NCBI GenBank assembly: GCA_023014335.1
Contig: JAECYW010000009.1
Coordinates: 2,108,001 to 2,172,000 of the forward strand
Source: Galerina marginata
Lineage: Eukaryota > Basidiomycota > Agaricomycetes > Agaricales > Galerinaceae
Length of the DNA: 64,000 nucleotides
Direction: 5' to 3'
In this document: positions 33,191 through 44,937 of the stretch, piece after piece
How positions within the stretch are numbered: position 1 is the first letter of the stretch
Layout of the letters: each line of letters starts with the position of its first letter
Notes under the pieces: generated by a model
What the model was told of the DNA's origin: nothing
Databases searched by the model: none
What the model saw: the letters and a program-made list of their open reading frames with translations, nothing else
Made by a program: the position numbers and the translations under genes

Positions 33191-34150
33191 TGTAATGAGT
33201 AATTCTGCTTGTACTAGTAGTTCAAAGTTGGTTCGAAGTTTGGTCGAATCGCGACGCGACGCGACGAGTCACGTGCTTACGTGACTCTAATTAAGAAACA
33301 ATGGAACGGACTTTCAAAACCCGCGCGTCAAGCATTGTCTCCTTCTTATGGATGGACACAACTAACGGCGTAAAGATCCAATTCGAATTGCAGTTTGCTT
33401 TCTTCACTCACTGCCATTCACGAGCGCGAGCCTCGCACCTACGACATCTACTTGGCTTCATCTTTCGACCCTTGGTTATGGACTTCTCAGCCCTGGGCTA
33501 CCTACCATCTGTGGCGCTGGAAGCCTGGAACTCATTTGTTCAGAAGGCGCGCTGAATCGGTTGCTCGTGTTCTTTGCCCGGAGAGAGTTTCAGATTTGTG
33601 CTACTTGCACACTGAGGCGTTGGTCTGCAGAGCGCAGTTTGTAGTATTTCTGGCGACATGGACTGACTCCGCTGAGTTCAAGTTCTCTATGAGGCTGGCA
33701 AAGACGGAACCTCTAATCCGACCGCTGGATATTTTTGCACCTGACGACACTTCCAAAGGATTCGAATGATGTGAATCGCGGGTCCCTGCCCTGTCGGGTT
33801 CCATTTTTCTGAGCTCGACTGCCCTTGACCTCAGGATTTTGGGGTGACTGCAGGCTTGATTTACGGAAATCGGGTGCTTTTGTCTCTGGAATTGGATCCT
33901 TCGAATGTGAACGTCTATGACTGAGCTCAACGCCCACTCTTGTGTAATTTCTCCTTTGGCACGCAATCCACTAATTCACCCGTGCGAACCAATCAGGGTG
34001 ATTGGTGATTGGGTAAAGCGATTTATTTCCCTAAAAGGCGTGTGTGGGTGTTTGTGTTGGTGCTTGCTTGGCGCCATCACCTGCTTCGAATGGTAACATT
34101 ATGATTGTGGGTCTTGGATTGGCTCTGTCCAAGTCATTGTTGAACGGCTC

Positions 34151-34157
34151 TATATAA
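34151..34157 (+). promoter_or_regulatory. TATA box of the Clp1-like gene
   Basis: ctatataacc lies 66 bp before the ATG at 34223, a good match in sequence and distance. Confidence 0.5.
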
Positions 34158-34222
34158 CCACTTCCCAACCGTCGCCACATCCTCAAACCCAACCCTTCTC
34201 CTCGTCCAAATTCCTTGCAGCC

Positions 34223-35401
34223 ATGGTTCTTCGCCCAAATTTTGCGAAACACACCGCGAATCAAAATGAAAATCACCCTCCAGCTCGTACTCTGAATTCA
34301 AAGGCCTTGGTGTCACGAATCCAAAGCAGCTTGCACGACGCCTCTCACCGCCGCCGCTCGCGAATCAGTGGAATGACACGGACACCAAAGTACGCCGTCG
34401 AGCAGGCAAAGCGTCGAAATACCAATAAAGCGAAGACCTCACTCCGGTTCAATGTCACGACCGTCCCAACTTTAGCTGACATTGAGATGGCGGATGGGTC
34501 ATCTACATCTTCGGTACCCCGTCCAAGGGCCTTCCCTATCAGCCTACCCAAAGAACTTGGCCGACCAGATTTTAAGGAGATTAACCGCGAAATTATCGAT
34601 GCTGTCGATCCAACTCTCGCTGAAACGGATTTAGATTACCTTCGCGAGAACCTTGAAGTTCTTGGTCCTGAGTAAGCGTCTCGCTATTTTATTTTCATAT
34701 CGTTGTTGACTTTTTATATCAGGCTGATGCAATCGTTGTCCAACGTAAAAGTCAACACAGTCAAGGACAAGCTACCGAAGGAGCTTACCATTGTTGTCAA
34801 CGACATGACCACCATCCTCCCAACTCATCTACTGGCAGTTTTCGGAAAACAATCTAACAACGCTTCACCGTCAGAGCCCCGCAAAGTGACGCTCTTTCCC
34901 GTCCACAGCCTCGTCCTCGCTACAACTTGTGCGAACCTACCTAAACCCCCCTCTGCTCTCCCAGTGCCCCTCCACGAGACCGGTCAACAGGAAGCGGAAC
35001 TACCGGTCTGGTCGCTCTGTCTACCTTCTCCCGTAACCTACCCACAACTATCAACATATCTCTACACGAAACAGATCAACCACCTCATGAGGAGTATGCT
35101 CCCGTGTATGCCTCCTCCCGCCTTCTTGGAAAATCCATCTCAGCTCGTGGCGTTCGCAACACATTTATCTGCAACGTTTACGATCCAGGCGTTGGTGAAA
35201 CATATCTTTGCAGTGCATGGATTGTGGCAGAACGTCTGCGCGTTGGGGATCTTTGACAGCATCCTCTGGGAGGCGATGGATTTGATGTGGCAGACCCTCC
35301 TCACCGCCCTCGCTATCGCTACCGGCAACCCAAACATGATGATTCCGCCACCAGCCGAAGAAGCCCCTCAATCGTCGTCTCTGCCGGCGAACTCTTCTTA
35401 A
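34223..35401 (+). CDS. Clp1-like protein (full-length type)
   Basis: Two exons, 34223-34671 and 34723-35401, give 375 residues, close to the length known for Coprinopsis Clp1. Clp1 is required downstream of the mating-type homeodomain proteins for clamp-cell formation and dikaryotic growth. Its molecular activity is unknown. The N-terminal 100 residues are basic and probably disordered. The conserved core is KVTLFPVHSLVLATTCANLP, then WSLCLPSPVTYPQLSTYLYT, then HGLWQNVCALGIFDSILWEA and MDLMWQTLLTAL. The assignment rests on memory of the family's C-terminal block, so it is likely but not certain. A shorter relative lies 0.9 kb away in convergent orientation. Confidence 0.7.
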
Positions 35402-36343
35402 TGTTATTTACTCGTTATCACCTTGCATTGATTTATTATCACATCATTTTTGTTCACCCACTGCATTGTTACAGCCTGTACATTGATTTGTTCTCCAATT
35501 GCTATCCACTTGCTCTTACTTGCTTTGATACATAGCCCAACCCACATGTAGATAATTGACGTTTGTTATCTTATGATCAAGTCATATGTATAAGATTTGT
35601 ATGAATAAAACACGAATTCGACACCCCAAGTCCTTGGTATCAAAACGACTCGGACGTACAAGGAAACTGTGGCGGAATGCCGTTTAGATGGCCCGACCAG
35701 CACATGGCCCAACGTGGGCTGGCATGGTGTTGATTGGCGCCCATTAATATCACATGTTGCCCTAAAAATTTTCAGAGCGAGCCCGCCTCTCCGATAGCAC
35801 GATGGAGAAAAGGTCAACGTGTTGGATAGCTCAGTTGTCTCTCTGCCTGGATCGACACAGTGACAGTTTTCAAGGATCCGAACTCTGGAAGAAAGTTCTG
35901 ATTCTGAAACCACCCTTGCGTTCTCTTTAGAAGCAGGGAATGAAAGGTCCTTAATTAATGAAATCATGAACGGGTGACAGATTAAACGGGGCGCTATGCG
36001 GTATATCATTTGAAAGATTAGCGAATGTCGTCAGGCTATAAGTATGTAAGTAGGTAGCTATAAGAGACTAGACGTGAATAAGGACGAAAAGTAATTATGT
36101 GAGTGTTCGTTGGATAAGGTCGTAAATATGTAGAATGCAAGTGTCGGGGGTATTTTGGATCGAGATGGAGGTGCGTCGAAAACAAAGCAAGAGACGATAA
36201 GCAAATACGAAAAGAAAGATTAGGCTTGGGAGTCTGTGCAGTTCATTAAAATAGGTAAGTAATCAATCAAACAGTAAAAAATAGATGGTACGCGAAGCGA
36301 GGCAAGCCTGTTATGTGATGGTGTTTTGCTTCGCCGGTGAAAA
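35402..36343. other. Intergenic region between convergent Clp1-like genes
   Basis: 942 bp of shared 3' flank. One minus-strand frame (36009-35566) is open for 147 codons but begins without a convincing ATG context and has no family resemblance. No repeat or RNA gene recognised. Confidence 0.45.
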
Positions 36344-37077
36344 TTACATTTGCCGCGAGGAACTGCGCTGACGGATCCGACGAGCCTCGGCTGTGACATT
36401 CCACGCGGTATGGACCAGCTCCAGAATCCGTGTATCTGTGAGGCCCAACGCGAGGATATTCCGCCAAAGTCCTTGATTGTGCTTGTAAATCGACTCAAAA
36501 CGGTCGTCGCTCTTTCGGGACAGGACCAAAGACATCGCTGCCGCGTTTGGGAACTCCTCCACCACGTTGACGGGAAGAAGATTCCAGGAGAGCAGATTCA
36601 AATCTGTTTCAAGACCCATGCCAAATAGCAGCAACAGTGCGAGAGAGCGGACGTGGGGGACAGGAATGGGGACCACCGGTAAAGACACCATTAAGACAGG
36701 CTGGGAATCGCCTGCCGATACAAGTCGGGGTATAGGAGCGATTGAGCCTGGATAGGCGAGTGGGAAGTTCAAGTCGTTCCGGAAGGCACGTTCGAACAGA
36801 CTGCGGTCGATTGGGAGCATGAGGGGAGGTGTGGATGGCTGTTGGTCGGTTTGAGTGACGGCGAGGACATGAGTTGGCATGTGGGCATCGCGGGTAACTC
36901 GCATGTCGAATGACGGGCCCAAGGCTGTACCAGTAGGCGGCGTCGTCTGTCGTAGGTTAAAATGATGGCATAGGGCGCTGCAGGAGGGGGTTAAAATAAC
37001 CAAGAAGCGTACAAAGGAAAGAGGGTGCGGTACTCAATAGGGTCTTCTCGTGCTCCGAAGAATTGGGGGCGTTGCAT
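36344..37077 (-). CDS. Short Clp1-like protein
   Basis: Exons 37077-37034 and 36977-36344 give 225 residues. It parallels the C-terminal two-thirds of the gene at 34223: MRVTRDAHMPTHVLAVTQ matches VVNDMTTILPTHLLAVFG. MVSLPVVPIPVPHVRSLALL matches the LPSPVTYPQLSTYL region. NQGLWRNILALGLTDTRILE matches HGLWQNVCALGIFDSILWEA. The basic N-terminal region of the longer protein is missing, and the C-terminus ends in an Arg/Ser-rich tail. If Clp1 proteins act as regulators or scaffolds, a core-only version could compete with the full-length one. That is inference. Confidence 0.65.
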
Positions 37078-39211
37078 GGTACAGTTGGATGACGAGGGGC
37101 GTTCGTGGCGGTTGAAGGAGAGAGATGAAGGCGTAAATGGTCCGGTATGGTGGCAAGTCGCGTCGTTTCCGTAAGGTCGTATACAGTCTTGAGAGGAGAG
37201 AGGATTAAACGCGTCGGCCCTGGAGGCGAAGCTTTTGAAAGGAAAGTGATATTAGAGGAACGAGATGAGAGGAACGGAATGAAACAGAAAAAAAGTTGCG
37301 GCGTGTACGTACACTTATAAGTCCGCTTCTCGGCAAGATAATCGGGAACGCGTTCCAGGTAACGCGAAATCGAAGCACAGACAGGTTAAACTTAAAGCAC
37401 TTTCAGGGACGCACACCGAACCCCCACAACCTCGCCTCCAGCAACGAGACTTTCTTGGCCATCGAGGACACGTCAAGAAGGCGTGCAGAGGACCTTTGAT
37501 CCTTGCAAGGCTGTCTCCGGGTCCAAATCGTCCCCAAATTCTCTTCGGATTTGCCCAATTTTATCAAATGGATATAAAATGATCCACGAGGCAATTTAGT
37601 GAATATGTGTTTTGTGTCATGACATACTCAACTTTACGAACCCCGAGGCCAATCGGTGCAGGTAGAGACCATGATTAGACACTAGAGAAATCCTTTGAGC
37701 CTCCAAACCATTACACCTCCCCCGTGGCCAACCTAATGGCGCTCAGAACGAGAAGAATGGGACGGGAGTCGCGTCGGTGACGGTGGAAGAGGAGAAAACG
37801 TGGATGTCGGCTATCAGATACGCAGGTACCGCTTAGCTTGACAACCGATCCTTCAGGGTCAAAACACCGAAAGTTGTACATAATCTCAACATAATCTATG
37901 TCCAATCGCTCCATAAATCGTTGCTTGGGAGCGCCCACTCTTCTCTTTACGGAAACACTGCGGCGGGATCCTGAAACAGGTGCATATTTCGCGTTGATAG
38001 AACGGCCAGTAAGGTCACTTTTCTAATCGACCACTTTAATTTAGATGACGGGTACGGAACGCCAGGCTCTATGATGAAACGCCACAGTGGGTCGGGCTTG
38101 TTAACTGGTGCGCCTGGCCAGCAGGAATTCCTTGATGATGCTGTCGTACATGTCAATACTTATGTGTGCTGATTTAATTCCTCTAGTTCACTAAAATTTC
38201 ATCCAATACTCGGTCGCCATAACTGCACTAGTTACCAGTACTGTCTTGCTCTCTTGTTTCCTTGACGTCGGCACTGGTCTTCGCGTTATTCAAGTCGAGA
38301 GCCTGTCCACCTCACCGGCGTCACCGCCGAACCATCGTCGGCTCATCCTTTCTATAAACTTGACAGTTGGACAGCGAGCGACGCAACAATGATGCTTTCT
38401 CTTCCTGATCATCCAACGGAATTACTCCGTATTTTTGGGACCCACCTGCTTCGTTCGTCTTCGCGGGCTTTCCGAATTCATCTCGCTCCTCACGCACACG
38501 CTGTCGCTGGCAATGTTATCTCACATCTCCTTTCGACATTCTAACCCATGCTGTCGGTCCTTTTGACCGCAACGTTTGGGGCAGACTTGCCATTAACAGC
38601 CTGTGTTGATCAGTGGAAACATTAAGGTTCGGACAGGTTTACCACCATAGCCGGGCATCGATTTTAAGTTTTTTTAAACAGAAACAGCAGGAATCCAATG
38701 ACGACCTATATGAGCCGCTGCGTTCGTTCATCACCATCGAAACATCGAGATAGGCATCCATAATGTTTCTGTTGTCTGGGTTATCTCAGCTGATCATAAC
38801 ACAATCATTACCTCAAGAAAGCCGATCTCCAGGTTCCTTGGAGAGGACTTTTGACTCGGTAAAATATGCTACAGATTACTGACCAATTACAGGACGCCAG
38901 CGAAGGTCCCGCGTAGGTTCAAATTTTTCTTGTCAAAAAAAAGAGGATTAACTTATGTCCGATTGAAGCCGCGAACATGCTGAAGCCCTCAACTGTCAGA
39001 AAACGCAAACGTGGCCGCGTCTATTTCATTTCCGGTTCCACCGTTCAACGTTCGGTGCTTATGTCGTTATGAAACTGGTAAAAAAAATCAAACATGAGGA
39101 TAGATGAGGATCTACCTATTGAATTACTTGCCCTCATTTCTGAAGGCTGCGGCAACAGTCACTTTGATAAGCCCTGACCTAACGAACATGGTTATGCCCC
39201 ATTTTAGTACT
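37078..39211. other. Long stretch with only decayed coding traces
   Basis: About 2.1 kb between two minus-strand genes. Near 38391 the plus strand has atgatgctttctcttcctga encoding LPDHPTELLRIFGTHLL, which looks like the start of an F-box motif (LPxEllxxIF) but runs into stops and frame changes. It is probably an old F-box remnant spanning roughly 38390-38620. The rest, including 37400-37600 and 37711-38156 on the minus strand, shows no recognisable family. Confidence 0.4.
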
Positions 39212-40496
39212 CTATAGAAAAACTGATGGATTCAATTTCTTCAGATTTACGCATTTTACCTTGCCATCCATAATCAGCTCTGTAAGTGCCCTAGCCGTCC
39301 CTGGTGCATTTGAAATGCCCTGATTCATGAAAATTCAAGTCAATAAATTGTTTGCAACATGATCACTCTTACAACCAACTTACCCAACAAGTATGGCCTG
39401 TCCCAATAAATAAACCCTTTGCTATTCGACTTGCTTCCCCGATAATTGGACCACCTCCTGTACTGACGGTAGGCAGGTAACAGGCTTGCCGCTTTTCGAT
39501 GGTTCCTTCGCGGAGCTGTTGGGAGATACCATAAACCTGCCTCTGGATCAAGTCGCAAGACGGCTGATCGACAACCACGTCGTCAACGGTTGGAGGAAGT
39601 GGGCAGTCATCGCCTGATCCACAGGCGTAGATCTCGTTATCTGGGCGGGCATATATTTCTGGGGAAGAAGTTTTGGACGTTTCTGGATCCAGAATTTCCG
39701 TGAAGAGGACATATGGAGCGATTGCAGCGCCCTCTTTTGGTCGGATGGTTATGCTATGGGCACGGGTTGCAGCAATGGGAAGATCATCGACAATTGTAGG
39801 GGACCAGGCGCCAGCAGCTAAGACGACGTGGGTGGCTGATATGCTTTCTTTCTCGTGAGTGATTGGGTTCAGGTATTCGATGCCCGTGACTGAGCCATCC
39901 TTCTTCAAGATCGATATGACCTTGCCCCTGATGTAATTCAGCCCCTCATTTTTTGCCAATTCAAACATTCTCGTGGTGAAAAGGTATGGGTGAACCTGTG
40001 CAGTCTCTCCGTTTTTTGCCATCGGGGTATAGGAATCTGTCAAGTCCTCCTCGACCCAGAGAAGATCTCGCGGCCGGCCATTTGTTTTTCTAGGCTGGTG
40101 CAATCGCGCAGCTGGTTTTTGACCTCCTGGAAGCCCTAGTGTCTTCTCCAAGCTCTTACTTCCTTCGATGCCTTCCTGCTCAGGTGGTACGACCACTTCG
40201 CCCCGTCCTTCCCAGCTTCCGCACCCCACATATCTCCATCCCCAACGGTCTTTCCCGTTGTGCTCTGCGGCGAGCTTTACGTGTTCTTCAAAAGAGACGT
40301 CAACGATTTCTTTGGGGTATGCCCACCTGGCAACTAGGCCTCCTGCCTTCCCAGAAGCACCCTGTGCAGGACCATGGGCTGATGCCTCGATCAGGGTTAT
40401 TTTGGTGGAGGAAGCTGATGGGTGCCGAGTTAAATAGTACGCTGTTGTGCATCCAATAATGCCTCCCCCTATGATAACGATTTCTCGGGTCGCCAT
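39212..40496 (-). CDS. FAD-dependent oxidoreductase, DAO fold, Tda3-like
   Basis: Two exons, 40496-39384 and 39319-39212, give 406 residues. REIVIIGGGIIGCTTAYYLT at residues 4-23 is the GxGxxG dinucleotide-binding motif, followed by the acidic ribose-binding Glu in KITLIEAS. GASGKAGGLVARWAYP, HVVLAAGAWSPTI and the C-terminal GLFIGTGHTCWGISNAPGTA (joined across the intron) complete the D-amino-acid oxidase / glycine oxidase fold. Best resemblance is to yeast Tda3 and fungal relatives, putative amine or imino-acid oxidoreductases linked to late endosome traffic in yeast. The ATG at 40496 was preferred because it starts seven residues before the glycine motif, as in relatives. An upstream frame extension exists without a good start. 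Confidence 0.85.
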
Positions 40497-41067
40497 TGCT
40501 GCTGGTAACGACGAGAGTGCGTCGAGATCGAGGACGGAAGGTGGAGTCTCCTGTGAGCGGATGCGGCTGAGATTCGGCCCGGTTAATGAAGTATGCGTGG
40601 GAATCTTAAACTTCCCGTTTTGGTGACCACAGATCCTCCCGAGTCCCTTCCGCAACCCTCTTTGAAAATTTCTACCCGCTGGTTCTGCTTAGCCAACCTC
40701 ACCCTTTCTGCTTGAGATGGGACCAGGGAATGGTGATGCACTTATGGGAGTCAAACGCCGAAGGTTTGAAAGTGAAGTTAGCATGAAGCTCTATCAGAAG
40801 ACAGACGGCGCATAAGCTCCTTGAGGCTACGGTTTTCCTTCCTTTGCGTTTAGCCCGGACCTGGGGCATGATCAGCCCAACAAGCTTAATGAGCGGATCC
40901 AATTTTTTCCTTCAGTTGTCTATATAATCTGGCAGGGCACGGTTTTCCCGTTCCAAAATCAACCCAATTCTGATCCAGACGTGAGTATGCTCCATTGCGT
41001 CGACTGCTGTCGTCTTTACTTGACTGACATCTGCTAGCAGAACAATATACTGCATTATTGACTGAAG
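40497..41067. other. Divergent promoter region
   Basis: 571 bp between head-to-head genes. TATATAA at 40921-40927 points toward the F-box gene on the right, 141 bp before its ATG. No TATA is evident for the oxidoreductase. Confidence 0.5.
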
Positions 41068-43508
41068 ATGTCGGCTTACGTGGTCAGCGATGCTCTAATG
41101 GAAGAACTACGGTCGGCAGGCGTGAAAGAGGCCATTGAGCAGCCGGCCTCTTGCCTGGAAGCCCTGAACTCAAAATATTGCTACCCTGGCCACGCGACCT
41201 TCTCGAGCACGGTTTTTCTATCGTTGTACGAGGAAGAAGAATCGTTTGAGCAGCCGACGTGGAACGAAGAGTACTTGACCATGGATTCAACCCCGGGGTT
41301 GACGACCGATCCTAATGAGACGTTAATCCGGCCTACAATATACCACCTGCTCCGCCTGTTCGATTCGATTAGGGGGTTCCACAAGGTAAGTCCGAGTTTA
41401 TTCTGTTCCTGCCAATCTCGATCTTTGATTTAATCATTGTAATTATTTACGACAGGGTTATCTTGACTTGTCCGGTCGTCACCCTCAGGCAAGTACAAGA
41501 ATATCGTAATAATTCAGCAGCTACTGACGTATGATGACGACCTTCAGAGATATTATAACCTTCAGAGCCAATGGAACAGATATCTCTTGAGCTTTCTGAG
41601 TCTCGAGACCGAAATACGGTCATGTGGAGATCTGGACGCTCCGGGTATACAACAAGCGAACTTTTCAACAAAACACCTCACTAATTTTGATAGTTCTAGG
41701 TCTGACTGCGTATTACCGCATCGTTTTTAATGCGGACCGTTGGCGTCGCTTCCAGCTGAAGTGGCGGCTACCAGAATCAGCATCGTACAGTCAACTTTTG
41801 CGATGTACACGTGAGTGGCTTTCTACTTTACCCAATGATGTCCCTCTCACGATCGGGTGTATAGAGATAGTTCTCCGAGAGCTAAAGCAAAACCCTGTGC
41901 CACAGTTTCAGATCCTCCGTCTTACCGATCTGCCTTCTGAAGTGCTCGATAATATCGTTGGCCTGGCATCCGCGGCGCAGTCGAAGGTGTTTGCCTCTAC
42001 CTGTCATATGCTAAATGATATTGCGCAACGTCATATTTTTCGGGTGCGTTTCCTTTTGTGATTTATTTGTCGATCCACTTACCCGAATGCTGCAATTTCT
42101 TTAGACATGGCGCATGAAACTTCATGTACCCCCTCATATTAGCCCCTTCAATGTGGAATATTCTTCAGTCGACCTACCCACGGTCGCGTATTATTCTCGT
42201 AAGGACCTCGAGAAGAATGCCGAGTTTATTCTCAGTACCCCTCACATCAACCGCCGGATCCAAAGGCTTGTGTTAACGGACGAGTGGTGGGTAAGCCGAA
42301 GAGCACATCCACACGGAAACAACCCCTTCGTTCTCGGCATGGATTTCTACAGATCTGTCATCCAAATTTTCGGATCTGTCTTCAAATCTACACCCAGCCT
42401 CACGACCCTCGTCCTGTGTAACCTCGAGATGAATCTGGAACTATGTCGCCGAATTTCCGAAATATCCACCCTGCACACCCTCGAACTTCACCTCTGTCAT
42501 ATCTCACGTATGGTCCGGCGGAAACTGTGCTCCGAGTCCGCCTTCGGTTGTCCACAGGTAGCCAACCTTCGCATATTCATGGATTCGAGCTTCCAAGAAA
42601 CGCACGGTCAATGGTTTAGCCTCCTCCTTTGCCCCCAGGTCCGCACATTATCGATCGTCCAATTTGGTATCGGCGCATTCCCAACACCAGACGCCTTGTT
42701 CTGGATGAAATGCCGTCTGGGCAATCTTGAGCGCTTGTCTTTGGATAACATCGATTCTGGTGACCTGGCGGAACTCACAAGGTTCCTCACTGGTAATAAA
42801 ATGGCAGGAATTCATCTGACCCATTTCAAACTCCACATGGATTGGGGCATGCCAGATTCAGAGGTTATGAACCTGCTGCTCGCATTGCGAAAATCTCCTA
42901 TCGAAGTCCTGGTTCTCGAAGGACTAGCAGAAGCCGAGTTCGTTATTTTTGAAACGATCGTAGTCCAGTACCCATATCTCATCGCCCTGACGCTGGTTCG
43001 TCGACAAAATCGAAACCAACACCTCAACAAACTTGCCATCTGGCCCCATTCGTCCTGGGAATACGCCACATACTTTCGAGGCTTCAAAAATTTGCGCCAC
43101 TTTTGCTGGAATTTTCTCACCGAATATTGGGACGCCACGCCAACCTCGCTTCTTGCGTTCGAGTCTGACTTCCAAGCTACTCCGCCCACGAAGAACAGGC
43201 CTGATGCAGAATCAGCCGACCAGATGCCATATTTTGATCTGGCCGACGAGGTGCCTTATTTTCTTGACAGTCACTGGATTGCTCTCCCTTTCGTGGCCCA
43301 TTGTCCTACCTTAGAGTCCTTCTCGCTCATGGACCGCACGATCGACATGGTCTGCCGTATCTCACGAACTCCAATCACTGGCAAGCTCGGTCTTGTCCCA
43401 AAGTACTACCCTACCCATTCATCCTTTTCGTGGAATGACCAACAATGGAATACAATTTCTTCTCATTGGCCGATTTTATTGCCTCTTGCAAGGCATAGGG
43501 GAACGTAA
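41068..43508 (+). CDS. Large F-box protein with N-terminal extension
   Basis: Five exons, 41068-41385, 41456-41488, 41548-41644, 41694-42043 and 42105-43508, give 733 residues. The F-box (LTDLPSEVLDNIVGLASAAQ, then VFASTCHMLNDIAQRHIFR) starts near residue 226, preceded by a domain of unknown function. Downstream is a long Leu-rich recognition region (PSLTTLVLCNLEMN, LHTLELHLCHI, LGNLERLSLDNI). The second intron must use a GC donor (GCAAGT) to keep the frame. The 33 nt exon 2 is unusually small. It belongs to a different F-box subgroup from the pair at 27-31 kb, with no shared sequence outside the motif. Confidence 0.82.
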
Positions 43509-44937
43509 TTGATCGATGTATTTACGGAAATCTGGCAACTCGATCCTATTCGGCATTGCCACGTCAAGAAGACTAATACACAGCTGCTCGACTTCCTCAT
43601 CCTTCGCCGACTCAGGACTCGTGTGCCCATACCCCGACTATCCTCCATGCTAACCATTTACCTCCGTTATCATTTCACTAAGTTCATTCTCTTTGCCGTG
43701 TCGTAGAGAAATTTAAACCTCTTCCTTGGCCTTCCGCTCCGGAAACAAAATTGCCTGCCATAAATTAGGAATAAATTTAATACGAAATTTTCAGGTAGTG
43801 ATTCGATATAAAAGATTTTAAATCTGGACAGGAGGGGAATCCGACAGTTCAAAATATGCTCCGCATGGTTCCAGGGTCGGATATAAAGTGGGACTCTACA
43901 CCTTTCTTCCAGTTCTGCGTTATCGCGTCCGTTCAGCATGAGTTTGGATAATTGGGGCAAAGTCTTGCAGCTTGCCTTGATAGAAATCATGAATTTCTTG
44001 AAGGAATTGCGCTTGGGTTCTACGAGGTTTGTTGTGTTCCTGTCGTGCATGAATAAATCTTGGAGGATATCCTCAGTACTATTCATGGGCTGTTGTGAAC
44101 ATCTAGTTTTAGAATGGCAGGACGTTACAGCGGATAAATGTGCAACATACTGGAAGCTCCGAAGTATACACAGGATCTCTCCCAGTGAAGAATGTCGAAT
44201 GTCTAAAGGGATAGTTGGACATCGGGGAATGGCTCGAATATAGCAATTTAAGACCTGAGCGCTGAGCGCCAAACTTCGTTTTGGCCGCAGTGAAGGAAGA
44301 GCTTGGCCAGGAAAAAAAACCGACGAGCTGGCTGCTGTCCGGTCCTCCTTATACGGGACAGAAGATGACTGAAAGATTCACTTTCCCAAGTTCCAGAGCA
44401 AGTAGATAGCAATGTTCTAGGCTGATTTAGAAGAACCTTTTAGGCCGTAAGAAAAAGTCTATGAAGCTTTTCGTATTCGAATGAAATAGGTTGACTGGAA
44501 TTATTACTTCAAGCTCGAACACGTACATTGACGGTCACTTGGACGCGGTAGGCGAAAATCACAACTGTCAGTTATTATGAGCCCCACATGGCGGCTATAA
44601 GAGTCTCGAGGACAAAACTGGTCAACTCTCCTAAAATGGTTACATAGGTAAAAGTATTATTCAGTTGGGACTTATGTAACAAAAGAAGCTTAAGCCCAAC
44701 CAAAGGATCCAGTTGACCAGTCAAGAAAAACGTCAACCCCGTCTAATACATCATTTATGGAGCGCAGAGGTTAAGGAAAAAATATCAGAAGACACGAGGG
44801 AAGATGTACCAAGGCGTTGAGGGCGAAGGAAGAGTTGGTCAGAATCATTGCAACAGTACCTTCCATATCTGGCGCACAATCACAGTCACGTGCCTTCGGT
44901 CGGTTATGGATTCGCGTCTTTGGACCCGACAACGACG
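43509..44937. other. Intergenic region with one uncertain frame
   Basis: 1.4 kb. A minus-strand frame is open from 44272 to 43670 (first ATG at 44086), with Leu/Ile-spaced segments such as LPQLSKLMLNGRDN and IPLLSRFKIFYIES that faintly resemble an F-box/LRR end. It may be a decayed gene. The remainder shows no coding signal. Homology between the two large tandem genes begins only a few bases before the start codon at 44938. Confidence 0.35.

Larger units (their letters stand above)
31350..34222. other. Region with MITE and decayed F-box copy
   Basis: About 2.9 kb without an intact gene. 31350-31850 is unassigned, 31851-32508 is a MITE and 32544-33190 an F-box remnant. 33190-34222 includes short overlapping plus-strand frames (33301-33555, 33395-33769) without family resemblance, then the promoter of the Clp1-like gene. 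Confidence 0.6.

Noticed and set aside
33301..33769. Two overlapping plus-strand frames (84 and 124 codons)
   Set aside because: I tested them as a possible F-box or transposase remnant, but no motif could be matched.
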